Assembly (NCBI GenBank): GCA_027482225.1
Contig: JAIXWD010000016.1
Span: forward strand, 62,001-126,000
Source of the DNA: Bacteroidota bacterium
GTDB lineage: Bacteria; Bacteroidota; Bacteroidia; UKL13-3
Reading direction: 5' to 3'
DNA: 64,000 bases
In this document: one piece after another, positions 42,682 through 50,828 of the stretch
Layout of the letters: every line of letters begins with the position of its first letter
Numbering within the stretch: the first letter of the stretch is position 1
Program-made: the position numbers and the translations under genes
The notes under the pieces: generated by a model
What the model was told of the DNA's origin: nothing
Databases searched by the model: none
Seen by the model: only the letters and a program-made list of their open reading frames with translations

Positions 42682-43380
42682 TTAACAAATAAGCAATAAA
42701 CGGCACTCCCCATCTTTTTCTTTTGGTGCACGATGCACACATGGCTGAACTTTACTCTGAGGATGATCTACAGCTAAACGCCACAAGTTGCCAATTCCCA
42801 AATTAATGGTTTGTGCATTTGGTTTAGGTTGATAATGCAAATCAAAAAAAGCTTCATTTAAATAGGTTTCAAATGCCTCGTTTGTACCATTAAATGCCAC
42901 ACTTAGCTGATTACGAATTTCCGGTATTTGAATTTTTTGTATGGCTTGTACATTGGGTAAAATTTCACTGGCTTGGCCATATTAAGTGCATAAAAAAGTA
43001 TCGGTTGGCACAGGCGAACGATCCACATGAAACGAATACACATCAGTTGGTATTAAAGGATGCGTATCGTCCCTATCGTAGTTTTTAATTAAGTTAAGGG
43101 TTGGTTGTGCACCATGTGCTTTTAACAATTCCCAATCGGCTAAAATGGTTTGGCATGCTAAGTTACCTTGTTCACTTAACTCTAATGCAATCAGTTCGTC
43201 TGGTTCAATGGATGTAATGTTTTCTCTAGGCTTAATTTTTTCATTAATTTCAAAGAAATCACCCTCTATTACACGCTGCCAACATAACGCATTGATTTTG
43301 CCCACAAAAGAAGTATCCACCAACTCTTTAAATGTAGCAACAAGTTGTATTTGGTTATTTGCGTGTGTTAAATCTATCAT
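42682..43380 (-). pseudogene. DUF1826-like gene interrupted by an in-frame TAA
   Basis: From ATG at 43380 the frame reads IQLVATFKELVDTSFVGKIN ... DVYSFHVDRSPVPTDTFLCT, then TAA at 42984-42982, then continues in the same frame YGQASEILPNVQ ... NLWRLAVDHPQSK, CVHRAPKEKDGECRLLLIC to a final stop at 42682. The two halves (132 and 99 codons) together make one protein of DUF1826 type, with the conserved HVD and CVHR motifs. A single base change (for example from TAC or TAT) explains the stop. DUF1826 is uncharacterised. It is either a pseudogene, a sequencing error or a readthrough case. Confidence 0.7.
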
Positions 43381-43747
43381 GGGTTAAACGAATGGATGTT
43401 TTAAAATTGGGCCAACTTATTTATCTGCGAAACTCAAAACCTATTTTGTTTCGCTTTTATTTATTTAGTTTTAATTGATCAAATGGGCTAGTTATTTTGC
43501 CCAAATACTCGGTACTTAAATACTTGTAAATTTTGGTTGTATTAGGCTTTTGAGTTTTGTAATACACTACTAAATAAAACTATTGTGTTGGCAATTTAAA
43601 AATCATTATTAAATGAAGTTAATTATTTTATAATAAGTTAAACTCGGCATAAGGTTTTCAGCAGTTACAAGCGAGGGTTGGCATTCTGATTAGGCGTTAA
43701 ACGTTTATATTGAAGCTATACTTTACCTAAGGGTAAGCCCCAAAAAT
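43381..43747. other. Gene-free stretch between the DUF1826-like gene and a terminator
   Basis: About 370 bases with no supported gene. It contains GTTAAAC at 43636 and again as GGCGTTAAAC at 43694, as direct repeats about 60 bases apart, in a somewhat GC-richer patch. No promoter or RNA family is recognised. Confidence 0.4.
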
Positions 43748-43783
43748 AAAAACGCCACTCCAAATAATTGAAATGGTGTTTTT
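43748..43783 (-). terminator. Terminator of the deoxyhypusine synthase-like gene
   Basis: AAAAACGCCA pairs with TGGTGTTTTT around a 16-base loop (one weak pair on the minus strand). It lies 20 bases past the gene's stop read on the minus strand. Confidence 0.5.
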
Positions 43784-43803
43784 AAGTATAAAAGGTACAT
43801 AAA

Positions 43804-44778
43804 TTACCAGCCTAAAATCCAAGCAAACATTAATGGTGCTACAATGGTAGCATCACTTTCTACAATAAACTTTGGTGTATGTATATCTAATTTACCCCAA
43901 GTAATTTTTTCATTCGGTACTGCACCAGAGTATGAACCGTATGAAGTGGTTGAATCGCTAATTTGGCAGAAGTAACTCCAAAACGGAATGTTTTCCATTT
44001 CCATATCTTGGTATAACATAGGCACTACGCAAATAGGGAAATCGCCTGCTATACCGCCACCAATTTGAAAAAAACCTAAGCCTTTGCCTTCACTGTTTTT
44101 TACATACCAATCGGCTAACCAAGCCATATACTCAATACCACTTTTCATGGTGCTGGCTTTAATTTCGTTTTTAATTACATAGCTCGCAAAAATGTTACCC
44201 ATGGTGCTATCTTCCCAACCCGGAACTACAATGGGTAAATTGCGCTCGGCTGCTGCCAACATCCACGAGTTTTTAGGGTCAATTTCGTAGTATTGTGCTA
44301 GCTCGCCACTATTTAAAATTTTGTACATAAACTCGTGTGGAAAATAACGCTCGCCCACGTTATCTGCATCTTTCCATATTTTATGAATGTGCTTTTGTAA
44401 CCTACGGAAAGCTTCTTCTTCAGGTATACATGTATCGGTTACACGGTTATAATGGTTTTCTAATAAATCCCACTCGTCTTGCGGTGAAAGATCGCGATAG
44501 TTTGGCACACGCTTGTAATGGCTGTGTGCAACTAGGTTCATAATATCCTCTTCAAGGTTGGCGCCAGTGCAACTAATAATATCTACCTTGCCTTGGCGTA
44601 TCATTTCGGCCAACGATTTGCCTAACTCGGCAGTACTCATGGCACCGGCAAGTGTAACCATCATTTTGCCACCCTCAGTAAGGTGTGTTTCGTATCCTTT
44701 GGCAGCATCAACCAATGCAGCAGCATTAAAATGCTTGTAGTGGGTTTCAATAAATTGAGATATGGGTCCTTTAGTCAT
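43804..44778 (-). CDS. Deoxyhypusine synthase family protein
   Basis: A 324-residue protein matching deoxyhypusine synthase along its length: MMVTLAGAMSTAELGKSLAE, IISCTGANLEEDIMNLVAHS, GGGIAGDFPICVVPM, SDSTTSYGSYSGAVPNEK and the active-site block ITWGKLD with the lysine (residue 296) that forms the enzyme intermediate. In eukaryotes and archaea the enzyme modifies eIF5A with spermidine. Bacteria lack eIF5A, so this homologue must act on something else (homospermidine synthesis has been shown for some relatives). Single gene with its own promoter and terminator. Confidence 0.92.
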   Translation of the reverse strand: MTKGPISQFIETHYKHFNAAALVDAAKGYETHLTEGGKMMVTLAGAMSTAELGKSLAEMIRQGKVDIISCTGANLEEDIMNLVAHSHYKRVPNYRDLSPQDEWDLLENHYNRVTDTCIPEEEAFRRLQKHIHKIWKDADNVGERYFPHEFMYKILNSGELAQYYEIDPKNSWMLAAAERNLPIVVPGWEDSTMGNIFASYVIKNEIKASTMKSGIEYMAWLADWYVKNSEGKGLGFFQIGGGIAGDFPICVVPMLYQDMEMENIPFWSYFCQISDSTTSYGSYSGAVPNEKITWGKLDIHTPKFIVESDATIVAPLMFAWILGW

Positions 44779-44795
44779 TTCCTGTAAATTTTGGG

Positions 44796-44803
44796 CAAAT
44801 ATA
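44796..44803 (-). promoter_or_regulatory. -7 promoter box of the deoxyhypusine synthase-like gene
   Basis: Minus-strand TATATTTG, an exact match, 17 bases upstream of the ATG. Confidence 0.5.
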
Positions 44804-44827
44804 GCTGTACCGGGTTAATTAAAAACA

Positions 44828-44857
44828 AAAAAGGAAACCAAACTTGGTTTCCTTTTT
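44828..44857 (-). terminator. Terminator of the sigma factor operon
   Basis: AAAAAGGAAACCAA pairs perfectly with TTGGTTTCCTTTTT around a 2-base centre. It lies nine bases past the stop of the last gene of the sigma operon, read on the minus strand. Confidence 0.88.
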
Positions 44858-44865
44858 AAGTGTTG

Positions 44866-45315
44866 CTATTCTTTATGCCTTTTATCTTTTATTTTTTTGA
44901 GTAGTTGTATTTTAAATTCTTGCTCAATGCTCAGTAGTTTTGCAACTTTAACTGTGGGTAATATCTTTTTAAACTCGGGTATGTATTTTTTTATCGCATC
45001 AATCTCTATTTGCTTAAGCAACAACTGTTCATTAATGTATTTATCGGCCTCTTGCTCATTTGGTTTAGCTTTTAGTTTAAACGCTTTGGTTAGCTCACGT
45101 TGTTTTCTTCTTACTGTTTTTATCTCTTGCTCAAACTTATTGTAAATGGGCCAAAATAATTCTGCTTCTTTACTTGTAAGTGCTAGTTTCTCTGTAATAA
45201 ACCCAATTTTTAGCACTTCTATTTTTTCGTGTTTCGTTTCTTCATTATCATCGGTTTGTTGCGCTAATAGGCTCAATCCCATGCTTAAGAACAATATCAA
45301 TAATATTTTTTTCAT
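44866..45315 (-). CDS. Small exported helical protein (Spy/CpxP-like) of the sigma operon
   Basis: A 149-residue protein: signal peptide (KKILLILFLSMGLSLLAQ) then a long, charged helical region (IGFITEKLALTSKEAELFWP, YNKFEQEIKTVRRKQRELTK, LLLKQIEIDAIKKYIPEFKK). The LTSKEAELFWPIYN segment resembles the Spy/CpxP-type (LTxxQ-like) fold found in sensor proteins of ECF operons in Bacteroidota. It is the third gene after sigma factor and anti-sigma genes, 11 bases downstream. A role in sensing or relieving envelope stress is inference. Confidence 0.7.
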   Translation of the reverse strand: MKKILLILFLSMGLSLLAQQTDDNEETKHEKIEVLKIGFITEKLALTSKEAELFWPIYNKFEQEIKTVRRKQRELTKAFKLKAKPNEQEADKYINEQLLLKQIEIDAIKKYIPEFKKILPTVKVAKLLSIEQEFKIQLLKKIKDKRHKE

Positions 45316-45326
45316 GTTGGTTAATG

Positions 45327-45782
45327 TTACAATTCGTTAACTAATATTTCTTCATCCATATCCTCAATTACTTCATCTGGTATGGTTTCGTTTTTATTTG
45401 CCTCATTTACAACTAATGCTTCAATGGGTAAATCGGATAATTTATCGGCTATTACATAGTTTATTATTTCCTCATCGGTAACTATTAAATTTTCATTTTT
45501 GTTATATGTTAATGGCATAAATTGAAACAATCCAAGCATTATTATTAATATGCCTGCTGCATACCAAATAGGGTTAATATAAATAATTTTTGGTTTTGGC
45601 TTGATTTGACTTAATAAGCGTGTTTTACTTTTTTCGAAGTAAACTTCTAGTGTAGTAAATCCACCCTCATTAACCCTTAACATGATTTGGTTTTTGCTTC
45701 GTTCAAAATAATCATCAGGTACGGTAAATCCACCTTGTGGGTTACTTTTAGTGATCTGATATAAATGCTCTTGCTTACTCAT
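45327..45782 (-). CDS. Putative anti-sigma factor, single-pass membrane protein
   Basis: About 151 residues: cytoplasmic N-terminus with GGFTVPDDYFERSKNQIM and a second copy-like block GGFTTLEVYFEKSKTRLL, one transmembrane segment (PIWYAAGILIIMLGLFQFMP), and an acidic periplasmic tail ending DEVIEDMDEEILVNEL. The FTVPDDYF pattern and position right after an ECF sigma gene make an anti-sigma role likely. The ATG at 45782 is chosen because it leaves a 34-base gap; the longer frame overlaps the sigma gene. Confidence 0.7.
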   Translation of the reverse strand: MSKQEHLYQITKSNPQGGFTVPDDYFERSKNQIMLRVNEGGFTTLEVYFEKSKTRLLSQIKPKPKIIYINPIWYAAGILIIMLGLFQFMPLTYNKNENLIVTDEEIINYVIADKLSDLPIEALVVNEANKNETIPDEVIEDMDEEILVNEL

Positions 45783-45816
45783 TACGTATTTTATGATTGG
45801 TATTTTGGCTAATGGT

Positions 45817-46368
45817 TTAATGTACGGATAAATAAGTTTCAATTTTTTTTACTGCATGATGGTAAGAGGCTTTTAATGCACCCACCGAAGTTTCTAATAC
45901 CTCACTCATGTCTTCATATTTCATATTATCGAAATATTTTAAGTTAAACACCAATCTTTGTTTTTCAGGTAAATTGATAATGGCTTGTTGTAGTTTAAGC
46001 TCTACACTATTTCCATTAAAATAACCTGTAGTGTTTAAATGCACCAGCAATTCGGGGGAGGTATCCTCTATATTTTGATGTTGCTTTTTTTTGTTTAAAA
46101 AGTTTAATGCCTCATTTGTGGCTATACGATATATCCAGGTGTATAGTTTAGCATTGCCTTTAAACTGATGCAGGTTTTCCCACACTTTAATCATGGTATT
46201 TTGAAGTACATCATCAGTATCATCATGACTAATAACCATACGTCTAATGTGCCAATATGTTTTTTGTTGGTAGGTATTTAATAACCACTCGAAAGCCATA
46301 TGCTTAGTTGCATCTTTTGCAAATGCTTGCAATATCTCTATATCGGATGTTGGCTTGTTGGTGCTCAT
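45817..46368 (-). CDS. ECF-type RNA polymerase sigma factor
   Basis: A 183-residue sigma-70 family protein. Region 2: AFEWLLNTYQQKTYWHIRRM and DDVLQNTMIKVWENLHQFKG, WIYRIATNEALNFLNKKK. Region 4: LPEKQRLVFNLKYFDNMKYE and SVGALKASYHHAVKKIE. No region 3 and no sigma1. Known role: directs transcription of envelope-stress or uptake regulons, usually held by an anti-sigma factor. First gene of the three-gene operon. Its targets cannot be told from this window. Confidence 0.93.
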   Translation of the reverse strand: MSTNKPTSDIEILQAFAKDATKHMAFEWLLNTYQQKTYWHIRRMVISHDDTDDVLQNTMIKVWENLHQFKGNAKLYTWIYRIATNEALNFLNKKKQHQNIEDTSPELLVHLNTTGYFNGNSVELKLQQAIINLPEKQRLVFNLKYFDNMKYEDMSEVLETSVGALKASYHHAVKKIETYLSVH

Positions 46369-46463
46369 TTACTTTATATGCTAAATTAGAGTAATTATGT
46401 AGCACTTGGTTTAAATTGTTTTCAAAATTTACGGGTAACTACCTAATTTACTTGAGTAAAAAG

Positions 46464-46495
46464 TTTGGGTAGGTGAAAAATTGCATGTAGTTTTG
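46464..46495 (+). promoter_or_regulatory. Promoter of the LolA-like gene
   Basis: TTTG at 46464-46467, 20 bases, then TAGTTTTG at 46488-46495 (exact). The ATG is about 92 bases downstream. Confidence 0.5.
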
Positions 46496-46587
46496 TCCAA
46501 GATACATTCAGTTTCAATCGTTTTGCTTGGCATGATGATTGTTATTTGATGTTTCGTTTCAAAAATTATATAACTAAACATATCAAA

Positions 46588-47241
46588 ATGATTAATCGAA
46601 TTCTTCTTCTTGTAGTTTTTTCTACTTCCATTGCCATAGCGCTTCAAGCCCAAAAACCTGCTGATAAAAGTGCTGATAAATTGTTAAATTTAATTAGCAC
46701 ACGATACAAAAACTTTAAAACAATAAAGGCTGATTTTATTTACAGCATAGAAAGTAAGGCGGAGAACATAAGCGAAAAACAAAAAGGCAGCATATATGTG
46801 AAAGGTAATAAATTCAGGTTAGACATAGCCGATCAAGTAATTATGTGCGATAATAAAACGGTTTGGACATATAGTAAAGAGGTAAATGAGGTGCAAATAA
46901 ATAACTACGATCCTAAAAAAGCACCTATCAGGCTTGACGATATTTTTACCATGTATGATAAAGGTTTTTTATCAAAAATATTAGACACCAAAAAAGAAGG
47001 CAAAAGCGATATTGTGTTGGTGGAACTCACCCCAAAAGACAAAAAGAAAAACTTCTTTAAAATTAAATTAACAATTGATAAGACCAATCAAACCATAATT
47101 AAGTCTCAGGTTTTTGATAAGAGCGGAACCATACATACTTATTTAGTTACCAACCAATTTCCTAATATTAAATTGGAAGATAAATTTTTTGTGTTTGATG
47201 TAAAGAAATACCCAAAATGTGAAGTAATTGATCTTAGGTGA
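46588..47241 (+). CDS. lolA: Outer-membrane lipoprotein carrier LolA-like protein
   Basis: A 217-residue protein with signal peptide (INRILLLVVFSTSIAIALQA) and the LolA fold: NFKTIKADFIYSIESKAENI, KGSIYVKGNKFRLDIAD, MCDNKTVWTYSKEVNEVQIN, VLVELTPKDKKKNFFKIKLT and NQTIIKSQVFDKSGT. Known role: periplasmic shuttle carrying lipoproteins from LolCDE to the outer membrane; the window encodes many lipoproteins. The ATG at 46588 is chosen over an upstream TTG/ATG at 46546-46549 because it begins the signal peptide. A terminator follows. Confidence 0.87.
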   Translation: MINRILLLVVFSTSIAIALQAQKPADKSADKLLNLISTRYKNFKTIKADFIYSIESKAENISEKQKGSIYVKGNKFRLDIADQVIMCDNKTVWTYSKEVNEVQINNYDPKKAPIRLDDIFTMYDKGFLSKILDTKKEGKSDIVLVELTPKDKKKNFFKIKLTIDKTNQTIIKSQVFDKSGTIHTYLVTNQFPNIKLEDKFFVFDVKKYPKCEVIDLR

Positions 47242-47261
47242 TTTTAAAAAATTGCTAAAAT

Positions 47262-47290
47262 AAAACGCTTCAATTTTGGAGCGTTTTTTT
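47262..47290. terminator. Terminator between convergent lolA and lipoprotein genes
   Basis: AAAACGCTTCAA pairs with TTGGAGCGTTTT (one G-T pair) with a short loop, then a T run. It serves lolA and possibly the opposing lipoprotein gene. Confidence 0.82.
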
Positions 47291-47296
47291 TAAAAA

Positions 47297-47830
47297 CTAA
47301 TGTATAAATTTTGCATTAATTAAGTACTCGCTATCATCGCCAAGTTTTACAGCTTGTTTACCGTAAATACTAAATCCGCTATCTGTTACATACCTTAATT
47401 TGTTAAATGATTGGTACAATGAATTAGTTTTGATCATAACGGCCTCAATCACCTTTATATTGTATTTTAAATCTTTGGTAATTTTAACTGTTTTAAGTGA
47501 TTGTTTATTTTCTGTTGATGTGTATTTAATTTGTATTTGATTAGGGTAATTACTACTATCTACAATATAAGTATTTCTATTACTAGGTTTTGCTAAATCT
47601 ATAAGGGTAAATGCTTGTAATTCTTTTTCCCAATTTACTTTATCATACATAGTTAAACTATCCGTTTTTGCACCATACTTTACCTGTTTTTCTATACCTG
47701 TTTTTTGTTCAGATAGAATGGTTATTTCATGTTCAAAAAAATGTTTTGTGTTAACAAATGTGGGTTTGTTTTCACTTACATTTTGACACGATATCATTGT
47801 AATTAGGTAAGTAGATATAATCAATCGCAT
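47297..47830 (-). CDS. Lipoprotein, function unknown
   Basis: A 177-residue protein with a short signal and lipobox ITMISC (cysteine at residue 15). The mature part is polar and beta-rich (HEITILSEQKTGIEKQVKYG; FSIYGKQAVKLGDDSEYLIN) without a recognised domain. Its ATG lies inside the last codons of gpmI (10-base overlap), so it is translated from the gpmI transcript. That link to a glycolytic enzyme is probably positional only. Confidence 0.75.
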   Translation of the reverse strand: MRLIISTYLITMISCQNVSENKPTFVNTKHFFEHEITILSEQKTGIEKQVKYGAKTDSLTMYDKVNWEKELQAFTLIDLAKPSNRNTYIVDSSNYPNQIQIKYTSTENKQSLKTVKITKDLKYNIKVIEAVMIKTNSLYQSFNKLRYVTDSGFSIYGKQAVKLGDDSEYLINAKFIH

Positions 47831-49347
47831 AATAAACTGGTTCCAGTCATTTGAGATGGTTGAGGTATTTGAAGCAAATTCAAAATCGTTGGGGCTACAT
47901 CGGCCAATTTCCCTGGTTTTAACCGTTTACCGTTACCGTTAACTACAATAAATGGAACTTCGTTTGTGGTATGTGCTGTATTTGGTGTGCCATCTTCTTC
48001 ATTGGTCATGTATTCACCATTACCATGGTCGGCAGTAACCAATAAAGTATAATTGTGCTCAATTGCTGCAGCAATAATTCTTCCTAAACACTCATCTACT
48101 TTTTCAACCGCCTTTATCTCGGCACTTACATTTCCTGTGTGGCCAACCATATCAGGATTAGCAAAGTTAACGCAAATAAAATCTGGTTTCTCTTGGGTAA
48201 TAGCTTGTAAAGCAAATACACAAACATCCTCTGCACTCATTTCTGGTTGTAAATCATATGTAGCCACTTTGGCAGATGGCGCTAAATGTCTTGTTTCACC
48301 AATAAAAGGTTGCTCTCTACCGCCACTAAAAAAGAAAGTAACATGGGGGTATTTTTCTGTTTCAGCAATACGCATTTGAGTTTTTTGATGTTGTTCTAAA
48401 ACTTCACCTAACGTCATTTGTAAATCAATATCAGGAAAAATTACACCAATATTTTTATATGTTTTATCGTATTCTGTTAGTGTAATGTAATGCAGATTTA
48501 ATTTGTGCATGTTATGCTCGTGGAAATCGGTTTGTGTTAGTACTTCAGTAATTTCACGACCACGATCTGTTCGGAAGTTGAAGCAAATTACGACATCACC
48601 ATCTTCAATTTTTGCAATAGGTTGATTGTTTGAGTCAACACAAATAATGGGTTTTATAAACTCATCAGATTCTCCAGCTTCATATCTTTTATTGATGGTT
48701 GATACCACATCGCTGCTTTGTTCTCCAATTCCATTTACCATGCAATTGTATGCCATACTAACACGTTCCCAACGTTTATCTCTATCCATGGCATAATATC
48801 TACCACATACCGAAGCTAGTTTGCCTCCTGTATTGTTTAATTCAACTAGCAATTTTTGTAGGTAACCTTTACCATTTTTAGGATCGGTATCTCGCCCATC
48901 AGTAAAGGCGTGCACAAAAAAATTGCTCGTATTTTCGTGTTTCATCATTTGGCACAAACCGTTTAAATGTTCAATGCTCGAGTGAACACCTCCATCACTT
49001 ACCAATCCAATGAGGTGAATATTTTTGTTATTGGTTTTAGCATATTTAATAGCGTTAACTAAGGTTTCGTTTTTAAACACCTCGCCATTTTTAAACGATT
49101 TATTAATAAGTACCAACTGTTGAAAAACTACACGGCCTGCACCTAAGTTCATGTGTCCAACCTCACTATTGCCCATTTGCCCGGCAGGTAGACCTACATC
49201 TATTCCACTTGTTTTAATACTTGTACCAGGATATTTCTTTACAATACTATCGAAATTTGGGGTGTTAGATTGGTATATCGCATTGCCATCATAAGGTTTA
49301 CCATTTCCCCAACCATCTAAAATAATTAAAGCTACTTTTTCAATCAT
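47821..49347 (-). CDS. gpmI: 2,3-bisphosphoglycerate-independent phosphoglycerate mutase
   Basis: About 508 residues, alkaline phosphatase superfamily. Metal and catalytic motifs: LIILDGWGNG, the nucleophile serine in GNSEVGHMNLGAGR, HAFTDGRDTDPKNG, CVNFANPDMVGHTG and LVTADHGNGE. Known role: interconverts 3- and 2-phosphoglycerate with two Mn2+ ions. The ATG at 49347 is chosen over the longer frame, which would begin with a non-conserved extension. A consensus -7 box ends five bases before this ATG. Confidence 0.96.
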   Translation of the reverse strand: MIEKVALIILDGWGNGKPYDGNAIYQSNTPNFDSIVKKYPGTSIKTSGIDVGLPAGQMGNSEVGHMNLGAGRVVFQQLVLINKSFKNGEVFKNETLVNAIKYAKTNNKNIHLIGLVSDGGVHSSIEHLNGLCQMMKHENTSNFFVHAFTDGRDTDPKNGKGYLQKLLVELNNTGGKLASVCGRYYAMDRDKRWERVSMAYNCMVNGIGEQSSDVVSTINKRYEAGESDEFIKPIICVDSNNQPIAKIEDGDVVICFNFRTDRGREITEVLTQTDFHEHNMHKLNLHYITLTEYDKTYKNIGVIFPDIDLQMTLGEVLEQHQKTQMRIAETEKYPHVTFFFSGGREQPFIGETRHLAPSAKVATYDLQPEMSAEDVCVFALQAITQEKPDFICVNFANPDMVGHTGNVSAEIKAVEKVDECLGRIIAAAIEHNYTLLVTADHGNGEYMTNEEDGTPNTAHTTNEVPFIVVNGNGKRLKPGKLADVAPTILNLLQIPQPSQMTGTSLLCD

Positions 49348-49351
49348 AGTG

Positions 49352-49359
49352 CAAAAATA
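49352..49359 (-). promoter_or_regulatory. -7 promoter box touching the gpmI start
   Basis: Minus-strand TATTTTTG, exact match, only four bases ahead of the ATG. If used, the transcript would begin at or next to the start codon. Confidence 0.4.
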
Positions 49360-49463
49360 ACTAATAAAACTTTTAAGCCTTATTATTTTGCATATCAACA
49401 TTTTTACTAATTTGCACCTGTGGCACGCTTTTGGTTCAAGGTGCGTAATTAAACAAACACAAC

Positions 49464-49856
49464 ATGAAGAACGGTTTATTTAAATATATGGTAGGGGTTA
49501 TACTAATATTCAGTGTATCAGTTGTATTAGCTGATGGGTTTGATGAAATAGTGAACGCCCTAAAAAATACAAACGCCAAAGAAGTGTCTAAATTTTTAAA
49601 TGGTACTGTAGAGTTAACCATAAACGATAACGAAGGAGTATACAGTAAACAACAGGCTGAAATCATGATAAAAAACTTTTTATTAAATAATCAGCCTAAA
49701 AATATTGCCATACAGCACCGTGGTAAATCTGGTCAAAGTGCCAAATATGCTATTGTGAATTATGAAACTGCACAAGGTAAATTTCGTGTGTACATCTTTA
49801 TGAAAGATAGTGGAAGTGGCATGTTAGTTCACGAAATGCGTTTCGAAAAAGAATAG
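49464..49856 (+). CDS. DUF4783 family exported protein
   Basis: A 130-residue protein with signal peptide (FKYMVGVILIFSVSVVLA) and the DUF4783 pattern: DGFDEIVNALKNTNAKEVSK, NGTVELTINDNEGVYSKQQA, FLLNNQPKNIAIQHRGKSG, and FRVYIFMKD. It is an NTF2-like small fold of unknown role that is very often encoded just upstream of nadC in Bacteroidota, as here (29-base gap). Confidence 0.88.
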   Translation: MKNGLFKYMVGVILIFSVSVVLADGFDEIVNALKNTNAKEVSKFLNGTVELTINDNEGVYSKQQAEIMIKNFLLNNQPKNIAIQHRGKSGQSAKYAIVNYETAQGKFRVYIFMKDSGSGMLVHEMRFEKE

Positions 49857-49885
49857 GGAAAGTCAAATCGTAACATGAATTGGTA

Positions 49886-50740
49886 ATGGAAAATTTATTA
49901 AAAAACGCCTTGGTTAAGCAACTCATTGATATTGCTTTTGCAGAGGATATAGGAGAAGGCGATCATACCTCGTTAGCTACAATTAATGAAGATGAAAAAG
50001 GTAAGTCGATAATAGTAGCTAAAGATAACGGTATTATAGCTGGGCTAAACTTAGTTGAATATATTTTTAAAAAGGTTGACCCATCTTTGGATGTAAAACT
50101 AATTAAAACAGATGGTGATGAAATTGCATACGGTGATGTGGTTTTAGAAGTTTCTGGAAGTTCTAGAAGTATGTTAACTGCAGAACGTACGGTTTTAAAT
50201 TTTGTTCAACGTTTAAGTGGGGTAGCATCTTTAACAGCAAAATATGTAGCCGAGTTATCTGGATTACATACGCAAATATTGGATACTCGAAAAACTACAC
50301 CTGGCATGCGTTTACTCGAAAAATATGCAGTTAAAATAGGTGGAGGTTGTAATCACCGTATTGGTTTGTATGATATGATTTTGATTAAGGACAACCATGT
50401 TGATTTTGCAGGCGGAATAGCCAATGCAATAACACGTACTCAAAAGTATTTAATGGAACATAACCTTAAACTTAATATTGAAATTGAGACCAGATCAATT
50501 GATGAAGTTAAACAAATATTAGCAATTGGTGGTGTTCATCGTATTATGTTGGATAATTTTTCGCCTGAGCTATTACGTGAAGCTGTTAAGTTAATTGATG
50601 GTAGGTTTGAAACTGAGGCTAGTGGTGGTATTACACTTCAAACCTTAAGAAGTTATGCAGAGTCTGGTGTAGACTTTATATCATCTGGTGCGTTAACACA
50701 TAGTGTAAATGCAATGGATTTGAGTATGCGTGCTATTTAA
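49886..50740 (+). CDS. nadC: Nicotinate-nucleotide pyrophosphorylase (carboxylating)
   Basis: About 284 residues, quinolinate phosphoribosyltransferase. Motifs: AFAEDIGEGDHTSLATI, ERTVLNFVQRLSGVAS, ILDTRKTTPGMRLLEKYAV, GGGCNHRIGLYDMILIKDNH, IEIETRS and MLDNFSPE. Known role: converts quinolinate and PRPP to nicotinate mononucleotide in NAD synthesis. The ATG at 49886 is used (TTG-GTA-ATG at 49880). It follows DUF4783. Confidence 0.96.
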   Translation: MENLLKNALVKQLIDIAFAEDIGEGDHTSLATINEDEKGKSIIVAKDNGIIAGLNLVEYIFKKVDPSLDVKLIKTDGDEIAYGDVVLEVSGSSRSMLTAERTVLNFVQRLSGVASLTAKYVAELSGLHTQILDTRKTTPGMRLLEKYAVKIGGGCNHRIGLYDMILIKDNHVDFAGGIANAITRTQKYLMEHNLKLNIEIETRSIDEVKQILAIGGVHRIMLDNFSPELLREAVKLIDGRFETEASGGITLQTLRSYAESGVDFISSGALTHSVNAMDLSMRAI

Positions 50741-50783
50741 ATTCTCCTCAATCAAATACACTTCATTATTATTATAACAATAT

Positions 50784-50816
50784 AAAAGCCGACTAAAATT
50801 CTAGTCGGCTTTTTTA
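50784..50816. terminator. Terminator after nadC (convergent with gldJ)
   Basis: AAAGCCGACTA pairs with TAGTCGGCTTT around a 6-base loop, then a T run. Good U tract for nadC on the plus strand; the A run on the other side gives one for gldJ too. Confidence 0.9.
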
Positions 50817-50828
50817 ATATCTTATTTA

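Noticed and set aside
43630..43704. Integron attC site
   Set aside because: A 3'-type core (GGCGTTAAAC) is present, but no partner RYYYAAC core lies at the right distance and no long inverted pairing is seen.
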